64,000 bases of DNA. Source: Bacillota bacterium (lineage in GTDB: Bacteria > Bacillota > Clostridia > Acetivibrionales > DTU013). This document shows, one piece after another, positions 33,782-42,702 of this stretch. Location: contig JAEZRE010000013.1 in assembly GCA_023412915.1 (NCBI GenBank), forward strand, positions 1 to 64,000. The letters are read 5' to 3'. Made by a program: the position numbers and the translations under genes. Position 1 is the stretch's first letter; every line of letters begins with the position of its first letter. Below the pieces are notes generated by a model. That model had not been told where the DNA came from, did not search any database, and saw only the letters and a program-made list of their open reading frames with translations.

Positions 33782-34939
33782 ATGAAGCCTGTTCTTGGAA
33801 GTTTCAATTTTAAACCGCAAAACGGACTGACCAGAAGAGAATTCTTGCTGGTTGCCATAATGATCATTGCAATAGAGGGCTACCTGCTGTTTTCATATTT
33901 CGTCCAACCGGCATACAACGACTATGTTTCCGTACAAGCGGCATTGCAGAGCAAACAGGCGCTGCTGGACAGTCTGAAGGCCGATTACTCAAAGAAGCCG
34001 GAGATGGATAAGGAAATTAAAAAACTTGACGAACAGCTTTCTGATATCAAAACGCGGATCCCGTCCTATCTTTCCCAGGAGGAAGTTGTATTGCTGCTTG
34101 ATAAGCTTTCAGGAAAGGACGGCCTGGCGGTGCAGTCGATAAGCTTTCAGAATGCTGCTTCGCTTCCGTTTAAAACTGTAACGTCGGGCAAAAAGCCGGA
34201 TGAAACCGGAGATAAAGGAAAAGCGCCAGTACCGACAGTGGTTGATCAGAATATCGGCATTACGTTTACAGGCAGTTACGATCAGATATACGGTTTTCTG
34301 AAGGATATAGAGGGCAGCCTGCGGAAAGTGGCCGTAAGAGGCATGGTTCTGCAGAGGAATTCCGGAACCGAGCTTTCAGGGCAGATTATGCTGGACTTTA
34401 TCAGCTACTGGGACGGCAATAAAGGACAGGAGCCGTTCGCCATGGTGGCAGCGCCTATACCGGGAAAGGCAAGTCCGTTCGAACAGTATCCGGGGTATTC
34501 GGCAAACGCCGAGCAAGTGAGCCCCGAGGTGAAGACCAGTGTACAGGCTGACTTTTACCTGCTCATCAATAGCTACCTCAACAATTCTGCGAAGGTAGTG
34601 CTGATGAATTACTACAAATCGGGTTCGGAAGCTTCTATGGATATTAACGGACCGGTTAGAGCAAGCCTTGTGATCGAAGGCGGGAAGGGTTCATACACAT
34701 ACAGCTATACGGTAGGTTCGTCCTCACGGAGGGAGAAAACCACCACAGCGGTGAAAAACGGCAAAATAGGCGTTGAGGTTGTCGTACAGCCCAGGAAAGC
34801 TGACGAGGATAAGGTGAGCGCGGTACTCGACGTTACGAACAAGACCGACATACCGGTGGAAATAACGGTAAGCGGTGACGATAGCAAGGCTCCCCGGTTC
34901 GTGCTGGGAAAAACTCAGGGAAGCGTTTCGCTGAAATAA
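33782..34939 (+). CDS. pilO: PilO-like protein with C-terminal extension
   Basis: A 385-residue membrane protein. A short cytoplasmic start, one span (EFLLVAIMIIAIEGYLLFSY), a coiled coil (ALLDSLKADYSKKPEMDKEI) and a ferredoxin-like domain (YDQIYGFLKDIEGSLRKVAV) make up PilO, which partners PilN. PilO usually ends near residue 200; here a second domain of about 180 residues follows, rich in beta strands and ending VTISGDDSKAPRF-like (VSGDDSKAPRF). I do not recognise that part. It starts two bases after the PilM-PilN stop. Confidence 0.8.
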   Translation: MKPVLGSFNFKPQNGLTRREFLLVAIMIIAIEGYLLFSYFVQPAYNDYVSVQAALQSKQALLDSLKADYSKKPEMDKEIKKLDEQLSDIKTRIPSYLSQEEVVLLLDKLSGKDGLAVQSISFQNAASLPFKTVTSGKKPDETGDKGKAPVPTVVDQNIGITFTGSYDQIYGFLKDIEGSLRKVAVRGMVLQRNSGTELSGQIMLDFISYWDGNKGQEPFAMVAAPIPGKASPFEQYPGYSANAEQVSPEVKTSVQADFYLLINSYLNNSAKVVLMNYYKSGSEASMDINGPVRASLVIEGGKGSYTYSYTVGSSSRREKTTTAVKNGKIGVEVVVQPRKADEDKVSAVLDVTNKTDIPVEITVSGDDSKAPRFVLGKTQGSVSLK

Positions 34940-34977
34940 TCCCGCCACGGACAATCGAGGGGTAACAGGTGGAATAG

Positions 34978-35871
34978 ATGAGCACAGCAGGGCATTTAAG
35001 GCTTGGAACAAAAATCAGAAGAACTGAAGGCTTTACACTGATAGAGGTTATTGTAGCCATTGCAATACTGTCCATCATTTCAGTCGCGCTTATGCAGATG
35101 TTCTCAGTGTCCGCCAGAACAAACGGAAAGACTTACGCCATGGATAAGGCCAATGCATTATGTACGGAAACAGCCGAGCATTTCAAGGCTGACCCCGGTT
35201 TTCCGGGAGCGGTCGATAGCGGGTTCACCCGGGCCTCGACCGAATCGGGAACGGTTTACACCAGATACCTGGACAGGGATTTTGTCTACACTGAAGGATC
35301 CGTGCCGGCTGTCGACTCGGTCTACAAGCTCGAGTTGACGGTAACTACGACGTCGGCCGGAACAACCACAGCTTTTTACTATCCCGATGCGGCGTTTTCA
35401 TATGATTTGACAGGCAATACCGACATAGCACTAAACCTGACCGGATCTGGGCTGGTTGTCAGCGTGGGAGGTAACGACGCTCCGATAGACACCGGGAAGA
35501 TAATATATACCGCCGATACGGCTTCATCGACGGAGGCTTCCACAACATCGGGCTCCGCGCTGATACCCCTGCATTTGAACTGCAAAGCCTTGATTACCTC
35601 ATCGGCTGCGGTAAAAATAGAAAACAATGTAAAGACTGTTTTAAATGAGGGTGAGGAATACACGGCAGTTGCTGATATCTACCTTTGCGATGTACCGCCG
35701 GGGGCAACGGTAACGGTCGAAGCCGAGGAGGGTGCTGTTGCCCGGCAGTCTTCGCCAGTAAGTACGGTGGGTTCGGAAAATATCATGTATACCGCAGGTA
35801 TAAAAATAAAGAAATTATCTGACGGTTCGGTCCTTGCAGAAAATTCTGCAGAAAAGTATTGGGTGAATTGA
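34978..35871 (+). CDS. Large minor prepilin-like protein
   Basis: A 297-residue prepilin. The leader ends in EG before FTLIEVIVAIAILSIISVAL, a PilV/PulJ-like class III signal. The long Thr- and Ser-rich beta domain probably lies at the pilus tip. It has two Cys in the C-terminal half (LNCKAL and YLCDV). It sits ahead of the PilX-like gene, which begins at the next codon but one. Confidence 0.85.
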   Translation: MSTAGHLRLGTKIRRTEGFTLIEVIVAIAILSIISVALMQMFSVSARTNGKTYAMDKANALCTETAEHFKADPGFPGAVDSGFTRASTESGTVYTRYLDRDFVYTEGSVPAVDSVYKLELTVTTTSAGTTTAFYYPDAAFSYDLTGNTDIALNLTGSGLVVSVGGNDAPIDTGKIIYTADTASSTEASTTSGSALIPLHLNCKALITSSAAVKIENNVKTVLNEGEEYTAVADIYLCDVPPGATVTVEAEEGAVARQSSPVSTVGSENIMYTAGIKIKKLSDGSVLAENSAEKYWVN

Positions 35872-35872
35872 T

Positions 35873-38350
35873 TTGAAAAAATACTGCCTGTTCAATAAAG
35901 TCAATAGCGAAAAAGGTGCGGCTACGGTGCTGGTACTGTGCGTCATTCTGATACTTACCGCGCTCGGAACCGTTGCGCTTGCCGCAAGTGTTCTTAACGC
36001 AAGGCTGAGCGGAAAGGTGATGAGTTGGACAAAGGAGTACTATTCACTCGATACGAAAGCTGAGAGATATGTTCAGTCAATTGACCAACAGCTGATTACC
36101 GCGGAAAACGACGCCAGGACCTATGTGCAGGACAGATACGATAAAAAGTCTGCCGACGAGCTGCCTACCGAATTTAACGATGATAATTCTTATAATATGG
36201 ATACCGGGGCTCAGACGTTTTTCAACGGACATTACAAGGAAACCTGGACCCGGAATACCTCGGAAGGAGCTATCGAGATCACCCTGCAGGACTATATCGA
36301 CGATCCTTTATTTATGCTTGATAGGTCCGCTTCTTACAAGAAAGACAACAGCCTTACGGCAGAGCAGGCGTTCTCCGCCGACGTGAAGAAATACAATGAC
36401 GAGCTGTTCGACAGGATATATTTCTTTATGTTGTCGAAAAAGCTTACCGCGCTGGCCGACGACCCGGCTACTTCGGGAGCTATTGAAGTCAAAGAAAGAG
36501 AGGCGTCACTGGGCGACCCTTGCACGAAAAAGTTCACCGATTTCAGCTCTTCGACCTGGGATGGTATGACTCCGAATGATGGGGATATAAAACTGGAAAT
36601 ATGCGTTTCCAACAACAGCGCAGATGATCCGAAGGAGGTCAAGGCCCAGATAAGCGTTGTCAAACCGCGTTATGAGACTATAATTCAGACCGTCAGCACC
36701 CCTGTCTACGGCAATCCGGTATGGACAAATGCCATAACCGCAAGCGGCAGCATCACATTTGCTTCAGGCGCAGCGGCAACAATCGGCGGCGACGTTTATA
36801 CGTCAAGCTCGGGTGGTATTTCTGTAGACGGCGGAAGCAATGCTGTCATCCGGGGCAATGTATACACGCAGGGCGACCTGGCTATAGCGGGAAACGGTGG
36901 CAGGTTGTGGGTATCAAACGCTGTGACCGGTTCCTCCGGGGTCACTTACGATAGGAAAAGGCTGATCTACGGAAACGACTACTTTATGGATACCAAGCGG
37001 TTTTACGACATTACGGGGATCGACCCAAGCCTTGGTAGTTGGAACCAATTCTTTTACCCGGATCTGACCGACAGGGGCAATGTTTACTGCAGCAGCCTGC
37101 TGGTAAAGGATGGAGTTCAGGGAGCGGCTCTGAAGGTCGACGGCAATCTGTGGACAAAGGACGATATACAGATGGACGGCAGACATTCGGACATCCGTAT
37201 CGGAACGGCTGATACAAGCGGCTCTTCGACTGTCCCGCTTACAAGCTATATCGGATTGAACCCGTTTTCTACAGCGAATGATCCGAATTCAAGCAGCTCT
37301 ATAATAAACAATTACCCCGATAATGACGCCGGGATGACCGGCAGCTCCATAACAATAGACAGCAACTTCGTCGTGCCGGGCGTTGCCTTTTATGAGTTCG
37401 ACGGCGGCAAGGACGACCAATTCAAGTTTGGAGACAAGTATTACTACAAATCGGCGGAGAGCATATCAGCCAGAACGACCAGCCCAACCGCCATTATTTC
37501 GGCATATTATTACGACGAGGATACTTCAGAGACGCCCTACAGTACCTTCAAAAACAGCGAGGACGTCGATCTCGACCTGATAACGCCCGGTTCGGAGTCA
37601 GGTACGGAATCAGGAACAGGTGAAATAAATAAAAAGAGGGAAGCCCTGGTCAGCTTTTTCGGCACGAACGACAATATCAGAACGAATATAAAGACCGATC
37701 TGACCGTCCCGAATGGCTACGTCGCAGGTGTGGCACTATTGCAGAGCGGCAGAGACACGGATGCACAGCTGTACACGAGCACATCGCCGTCAGGGATATT
37801 GCTGCCGAACTCAGGGCAATACCTTGTAAATTATTCCAGATTAATCAGCGCTAACGACGGCGGAATAAACGCGCTGATGGCGGCATTCGATTCGAAGACG
37901 AAACAGCTGGGCAAAGTGGCGAACGGTAGCTTTGATGAGCTTTTGGATACGGAGGTTACGACTTCGTTATCCGAAATTATAAAACCGGACGACTTAGAAC
38001 CTGCCACCGGAGCGCGTATCCTCGATCTCGGCGGTCCCTCGGACATACTTGAGGGCATCGTGTACAGCGAAGGCAACCTAATGATCCAGGGGAGCGGCAC
38101 GTTCAAAGGCACTGTTATCTGCAGGGGGAATGTGACGATCACCGGGAAACCGACGGTCATATACGATGAAAACGTGATATGGGGAAAGCTCCAAATGTAC
38201 AAAAGTGTCAGGGATTTTTTTGCAAAGGGTAATACCGACGGCGCCATCGGCACTATAAACGACTATTCGACGACCAGCGGTCAGAGAACGGTGCTTAAAC
38301 GCTATAAGATTCTAAGCTGGCAGGAAAGGTCGCCGGCGCCCGGTGAGTGA
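35873..38350 (+). CDS. PilX-like protein with polymer-forming repeats
   Basis: An 825-residue protein. The N terminus, KGAATVLVLCVILILTALGTVALA, is one membrane span like that of PilX N-domain proteins, without a prepilin FTLIE motif. The middle and C terminus contain short strands typical of bactofilin or right-handed beta-helix folds: GDVYTSSSGGISV, GNVYTQGDLAIAG, GNLWTKDDIQM, EGNLMIQGSGTFKGTVICRG. The start is TTG at 35873, one base after the prepilin stop; no closer ATG exists. It may cap the pilus or stiffen its base. The exact role is unknown. Confidence 0.75.
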   Translation: MKKYCLFNKVNSEKGAATVLVLCVILILTALGTVALAASVLNARLSGKVMSWTKEYYSLDTKAERYVQSIDQQLITAENDARTYVQDRYDKKSADELPTEFNDDNSYNMDTGAQTFFNGHYKETWTRNTSEGAIEITLQDYIDDPLFMLDRSASYKKDNSLTAEQAFSADVKKYNDELFDRIYFFMLSKKLTALADDPATSGAIEVKEREASLGDPCTKKFTDFSSSTWDGMTPNDGDIKLEICVSNNSADDPKEVKAQISVVKPRYETIIQTVSTPVYGNPVWTNAITASGSITFASGAAATIGGDVYTSSSGGISVDGGSNAVIRGNVYTQGDLAIAGNGGRLWVSNAVTGSSGVTYDRKRLIYGNDYFMDTKRFYDITGIDPSLGSWNQFFYPDLTDRGNVYCSSLLVKDGVQGAALKVDGNLWTKDDIQMDGRHSDIRIGTADTSGSSTVPLTSYIGLNPFSTANDPNSSSSIINNYPDNDAGMTGSSITIDSNFVVPGVAFYEFDGGKDDQFKFGDKYYYKSAESISARTTSPTAIISAYYYDEDTSETPYSTFKNSEDVDLDLITPGSESGTESGTGEINKKREALVSFFGTNDNIRTNIKTDLTVPNGYVAGVALLQSGRDTDAQLYTSTSPSGILLPNSGQYLVNYSRLISANDGGINALMAAFDSKTKQLGKVANGSFDELLDTEVTTSLSEIIKPDDLEPATGARILDLGGPSDILEGIVYSEGNLMIQGSGTFKGTVICRGNVTITGKPTVIYDENVIWGKLQMYKSVRDFFAKGNTDGAIGTINDYSTTSGQRTVLKRYKILSWQERSPAPGE

Positions 38351-38537
38351 AGTTATTAAATGTCGGCAGGTCAGGTTTGTAAAGCTCGAGGTTAGAAGGG
38401 TATGAGGCCTGGGTGGAATGAAGTCCGGATAAGCCAAGTAGTTTGAAAGTCCGGAAGGTAAGAAGTCGGAAGGGTATAAGGTAAAGTGGTTTCAGGGTTA
38501 GGATAGTATTTAGTCCGTTTAGTTTGGGGAGGTATAT

Positions 38538-41500
38538 ATGAAAAAGAAAATTTACAAAACGTTATCGTGCTTACTCACATTGATGCTTCTGGTAACAGCG
38601 CTGCCGGCGAAGGCTTTCGCCGCTTCCATGAACTATTCTTCGGATACGTTTGTCGAATCGGAGGCAAACGACGGCTCTATAGGAACAGAGATAGCGCTGA
38701 CAATTTCCAACGATTCGTTCGTAACAGGAGTGGACAGCTCGGACATAACTACCTCCAATGTGCCCTCAGGCCTTACTGTGGTTATTACAAGGCTAAGCAA
38801 AACCAAGGTCAACATAAGCCTGACGGGAAAAGCAAAATACCATTCTTCCTCAAACAATATCGATGATATGGTGATAACCTTCAAAAGCAGCGCTTTTAAA
38901 TATTACGGCTTGCTTTTAGGAGACCTGTCCAGGGCTTTCAAGGTAAGCTTCGAGGATAACCAGTACGCGACCATGACATACGAGCCGATGGTGTTTACGG
39001 AATCTCCCGCCAACGACGGAACATTTCCCGAATCGAAATATGTATACCTGGAATCGGCCAAGTTCAGTGATACCGTATTCAAGGCAGGCACCCACTTTAC
39101 CGCTTCAAACGTTCCGGCAGGGCTTACGCTCGGCGTCGAACGTGTTTCAGACAATCTGGCGCGGCTTGAGCTGATGGGCCAGGCTGCAAAAAGCAATGCC
39201 GCCAACTCTGTTTCGAATGTGGGGGTCAGTTTCAAGGACGCGGCGTTTGCCGAAGGCACTCTTGCTTCTTCTGTAAAGCAGTACTCAAGGAACGATATAA
39301 AAATTCAATTCATAGATTCAAGGCCTGTCAATGTGCTCGAAGTTTACCCGAGCGGTATTGCAAGCGGCGACAGCACAGGGATAAAAGACCTCGGCAGCGC
39401 CCTGGGCAGCGATCAGAGGTTCGTTGTGACTTCAATGTCCATGAACAGATTCGTGTCGTTGCGCGATGAGATAAATGGCAATTACGACGCGGTTTATTTC
39501 GGCAAAGGCCGTTATGTAAGGAGCGGCGTGGATGAAAACAAGTATGGGAACGACATAACGGATCTCATTGCGTACGGCGTCGGCGGGAAAGGCGGCATTG
39601 TCGGAACCGGAGGCTTTGTTGACGCCGGACTGCCGCTGTTGTACCATGAAAACGCTTTGAAGCAGGATAACATAGATGTGAGCGCCGGCGTAAAAACAGA
39701 GATGTCTAAAATGCTGCAGGAGCCGAAAATCAAGGATAAGGTAAAGCCGGGCGCAGTGGCGTCCAATGTGCTGCAGGTGTCGGATACGAACAAGTCGAGC
39801 GTATTCGGCAACCTGGCCAAAACAGTGGAGACGAACAACAGACGTCCCTTCATTGCGATGGCCGAACAGCCTGTTTCATACCTTAGTATCAGCCAGGCTG
39901 CCGTCAGCAATAGTCTTACCTTCACTTTCCTTGTTGCTGATACCGATTCTCCAAAGGACGCAAAGCTTACGACAAAGCTGTATATAGACAAGGATCAGGA
40001 CAGTTTGTTCGAGAGTGACGAGGTGGTAGGTTCGCGCGATACTGTGAACGGCCAGTTTGAAACTATAAATTATACTTTGCCCGAGCGGTTCTCGGGGGTC
40101 TATTTCTGGAAGCTTGTAACGACCGATTCAAAAGGCGCCAGGGATGAGGTAAAGGATGTTTTCAGGCTCAAAGGCGAAGAGATGCACGTAAAGGTCCTGC
40201 AGATATCGCCGGACGGCAATCAGTTCCACCTGGCGACCGAATTCGACAAGGCTGTGCCGGATGGGCTGCTGGGTGAGAAATACGGCTACAGGGCGGGTGA
40301 GTACAAGATCGATGTGACCGAAATGTCGGTGAACGATTTTAATTCCAACGCTTCGCATAAGGATTTCACCTTGAACGGCAATTACAACATGGTTGTGCTC
40401 GGCTTCCATGACAACTATTCCCAGAACAAGGAATTCACGCTTGACGCGGTTAAAGTGCTGCAGAGCTTTATCGACACGAAACAGAGCGTCATGTTCACGC
40501 ATGACAGTATTCACTTTTTGTACAACCAGAACCTGACGAACGCCTTCAAGGACGACGTCGGCCAGGCTGACGGCTATACCGCTGGACTGGCGGGGTTTAC
40601 AGGCAATATAAGCAGACCTTCGGCGCTGACCGAGACGATCAGGAACACCTATAATCTGGGCACCAACAGCAAGGGCGATATTTACCAGTCCGTCCAGCCG
40701 TACCCCAAAACGGCAAAGCTCGTGCGCCCCGTAAATTCGTCGGCGGTGACCATTTATCCCTTCAATCTGGCTGCTCTGCCACAGAGCGATAGAAAAGTCG
40801 CGGATACACACTACCAGTGGTACAAGCTCGATCTTGAGGATCCTGCGGTCATTCCGCTTTTCAACCTGTACAGCGACGACAGCGGAGAACGTGTCAACGA
40901 TGATGCAATGAACAATTATTACACCTACACGAAAGGCAACATAACATATTCGGGCACGGGCCACAGCGGGAACTATCCGTATCCGGATTATGAATTAAGG
41001 CTATTTGTCAATACCGCTATCAAGGCCTACGCAATCGCTAACCAGCGACCTGTCATCACTGTGTCCGAGCCTGATCCCAACAGTGATTACAAGATAAACA
41101 AGGATAGCGTAAACCTGCAGCTTAAATTTACAGTTACGGATTTTGAGGATACGGATGTCAAATACATGATAGAAGCGGACTGGGACAATAACGGCACTTT
41201 TGAGACCGTACTGCGGGATAAGACCTCGGCGGTCAGCGGCAGCCAGATTGCTGAAGTGGTCAAAAACAAGGTTAGCGTAACGACCGAGGACTACAGGATA
41301 AGGATCCGCGCATGGGATTCGCAGAGTCCGACCCCGGCCGAGGCGGAACCCGTGATCCTCAATATAACCAATGAGGACGGCGCAGTCATATCAGCGTCGG
41401 TGTCCTTTACGGATCTTGACGGAAATGAGATCGAATCGTGTCTGTTGGGCAGTAAAGTAAAAATGGTCGTAAGAGTGGAAGCAACAGGACGCCCGGAAAA

Positions 41501-42578
41501 CCAGCCTCCGGTATCCTTCAACCTGAACATGGAAGCGGCCTATAAGGAAGGAACTTCGGCTCTGAAAAAAAGCAACACCGGTAAATTTACATTTTTCAAA
41601 AACAGCGACCCGGATCCTTCCGCCCAGACTTTCACGGAAGAAATCGCCGTCAATCCAGCCGCCGGCAGCGACAACGCTTTGAAGGGTACGGCTTCGGTAA
41701 GTTACGTTATAAACGGAGCTACGGTATCTACCCAGGTGGAAGGCAGTATCAAAGTCAAAAACGGCAATATAGATATAAGGGTCAAGGACGACCAGGGCAA
41801 GCCTGTCGGCAGCGTATCAGTTAAGGAGTCTGACAACAAAGTCGGCGTTACGGGTTTGGGAGGATCTTTGGTTATTAACAAGGTAATCGGTGAAAAGCAG
41901 TACCGGATAGACGTTCCAGAAGGCTACGTATTGAAGGACGTCAAGGTTTATAAATGCGTCGGCGGAGATCCCGACAACAAACAGCTTGTTCCCGGCGATA
42001 CGGCAAATGTGACGCTTAACGACTTCAAATGGGAGATAGAGTACAGGGTGGCTTACAAGGCAAACGTGGACGTGGGCTATTACAGGCTTAGAAATACGGA
42101 AGCGGTGCCGCTTGAAATCAGGAAGGACAATACGTATCCGGTTCCCGGCCAGACAAATGCCCCTGCGAAATTTGCGGCTGTAGTAACCATAGGCGCAATA
42201 GGCACGTCGATCACTACCGGCAGTTCGCTAAACGTGACCGGAGTTGCGTTTACCATTGAAACAAAGGATAAAGACGGAAATGTCGTATCGGCATCGTCGA
42301 AGCTTTACGCGTCGGTTAGCAGTGACGGGAAGGCATTGACAGGTCCGTACATCCCCACCGGAGCCGCGCAATTGTTGAATAGCTTGAATACAACGCCCCC
42401 GGCTTCGGGAACATACGCGGACGGGATATATTACTTGATTATAGGCGTAAATAAGGTTGACGGCCAGACTGTGCAAATTAAAGAGATAATTTTGTATATG
42501 AGCAACGGGGCTGAAAATCACGTCAGCCTGGATGGCAAGGTCAAATTCGTCGTTCCGTCAACCCCGTTGATGCGGTGA
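38538..42578 (+). CDS. Large secreted multidomain surface protein (DUF5057-like)
   Basis: A 1346-residue exported protein with a signal peptide (TLMLLVTALPAKAFA). Residues about 36-125 and 145-240 are tandem repeats of one domain (FVESEANDGSIGTE; FTESPANDGTFPES; VPSGLT; VPAGLT). Two Rossmann-like segments follow, VNVLEVYPSG and VKVLQISPDG, each leading to YDAVYFG or YNMVVLG, like DUF5057. Ig-like domains and a Cna-B/carboxypeptidase-regulatory type domain (IRVKDDQGKPVGSVSV) complete it. No LPXTG or SLH anchor is present. It lies 187 bases after the pilus genes with GGGGAGG ahead of its ATG, so a pilus-tip or matrix adhesin is plausible but unproven. Confidence 0.75.
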   Translation: MKKKIYKTLSCLLTLMLLVTALPAKAFAASMNYSSDTFVESEANDGSIGTEIALTISNDSFVTGVDSSDITTSNVPSGLTVVITRLSKTKVNISLTGKAKYHSSSNNIDDMVITFKSSAFKYYGLLLGDLSRAFKVSFEDNQYATMTYEPMVFTESPANDGTFPESKYVYLESAKFSDTVFKAGTHFTASNVPAGLTLGVERVSDNLARLELMGQAAKSNAANSVSNVGVSFKDAAFAEGTLASSVKQYSRNDIKIQFIDSRPVNVLEVYPSGIASGDSTGIKDLGSALGSDQRFVVTSMSMNRFVSLRDEINGNYDAVYFGKGRYVRSGVDENKYGNDITDLIAYGVGGKGGIVGTGGFVDAGLPLLYHENALKQDNIDVSAGVKTEMSKMLQEPKIKDKVKPGAVASNVLQVSDTNKSSVFGNLAKTVETNNRRPFIAMAEQPVSYLSISQAAVSNSLTFTFLVADTDSPKDAKLTTKLYIDKDQDSLFESDEVVGSRDTVNGQFETINYTLPERFSGVYFWKLVTTDSKGARDEVKDVFRLKGEEMHVKVLQISPDGNQFHLATEFDKAVPDGLLGEKYGYRAGEYKIDVTEMSVNDFNSNASHKDFTLNGNYNMVVLGFHDNYSQNKEFTLDAVKVLQSFIDTKQSVMFTHDSIHFLYNQNLTNAFKDDVGQADGYTAGLAGFTGNISRPSALTETIRNTYNLGTNSKGDIYQSVQPYPKTAKLVRPVNSSAVTIYPFNLAALPQSDRKVADTHYQWYKLDLEDPAVIPLFNLYSDDSGERVNDDAMNNYYTYTKGNITYSGTGHSGNYPYPDYELRLFVNTAIKAYAIANQRPVITVSEPDPNSDYKINKDSVNLQLKFTVTDFEDTDVKYMIEADWDNNGTFETVLRDKTSAVSGSQIAEVVKNKVSVTTEDYRIRIRAWDSQSPTPAEAEPVILNITNEDGAVISASVSFTDLDGNEIESCLLGSKVKMVVRVEATGRPENQPPVSFNLNMEAAYKEGTSALKKSNTGKFTFFKNSDPDPSAQTFTEEIAVNPAAGSDNALKGTASVSYVINGATVSTQVEGSIKVKNGNIDIRVKDDQGKPVGSVSVKESDNKVGVTGLGGSLVINKVIGEKQYRIDVPEGYVLKDVKVYKCVGGDPDNKQLVPGDTANVTLNDFKWEIEYRVAYKANVDVGYYRLRNTEAVPLEIRKDNTYPVPGQTNAPAKFAAVVTIGAIGTSITTGSSLNVTGVAFTIETKDKDGNVVSASSKLYASVSSDGKALTGPYIPTGAAQLLNSLNTTPPASGTYADGIYYLIIGVNKVDGQTVQIKEIILYMSNGAENHVSLDGKVKFVVPSTPLMR

Positions 42579-42660
42579 CGTAAATAGAAATTGGGGGTAG
42601 CGAAACTCAGAGAACAGCGGATGGGAGATGGGGATGAAGTCCCTGTACCATTACAAAACA

Positions 42661-42689
42661 AAAAGCAGGGCTAAAAAGACCCTGCTTTT
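42661..42689. terminator. Bidirectional terminator between convergent genes
   Basis: AAAAGCAGGG (42661-42670) pairs with CCCTGCTTTT (42680-42689). It has an A run on the left and a T run on the right, so it serves both the surface-protein gene and the minus-strand DUF1015 gene. Confidence 0.88.
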
Positions 42690-42702
42690 TATCTGCTTTA
42701 AA

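Noticed and set aside
38351..38537. Possible small gene or RNA in the G/A-rich gap before the surface protein
   Set aside because: Only low-complexity GGTAAG/GTCCGGA-type sequence without a convincing frame, start site or stable fold.
40128..40964. 278-codon minus-strand frame opposite the large surface protein
   Set aside because: Overlaps a continuous long gene and shows no domain or ribosome site.
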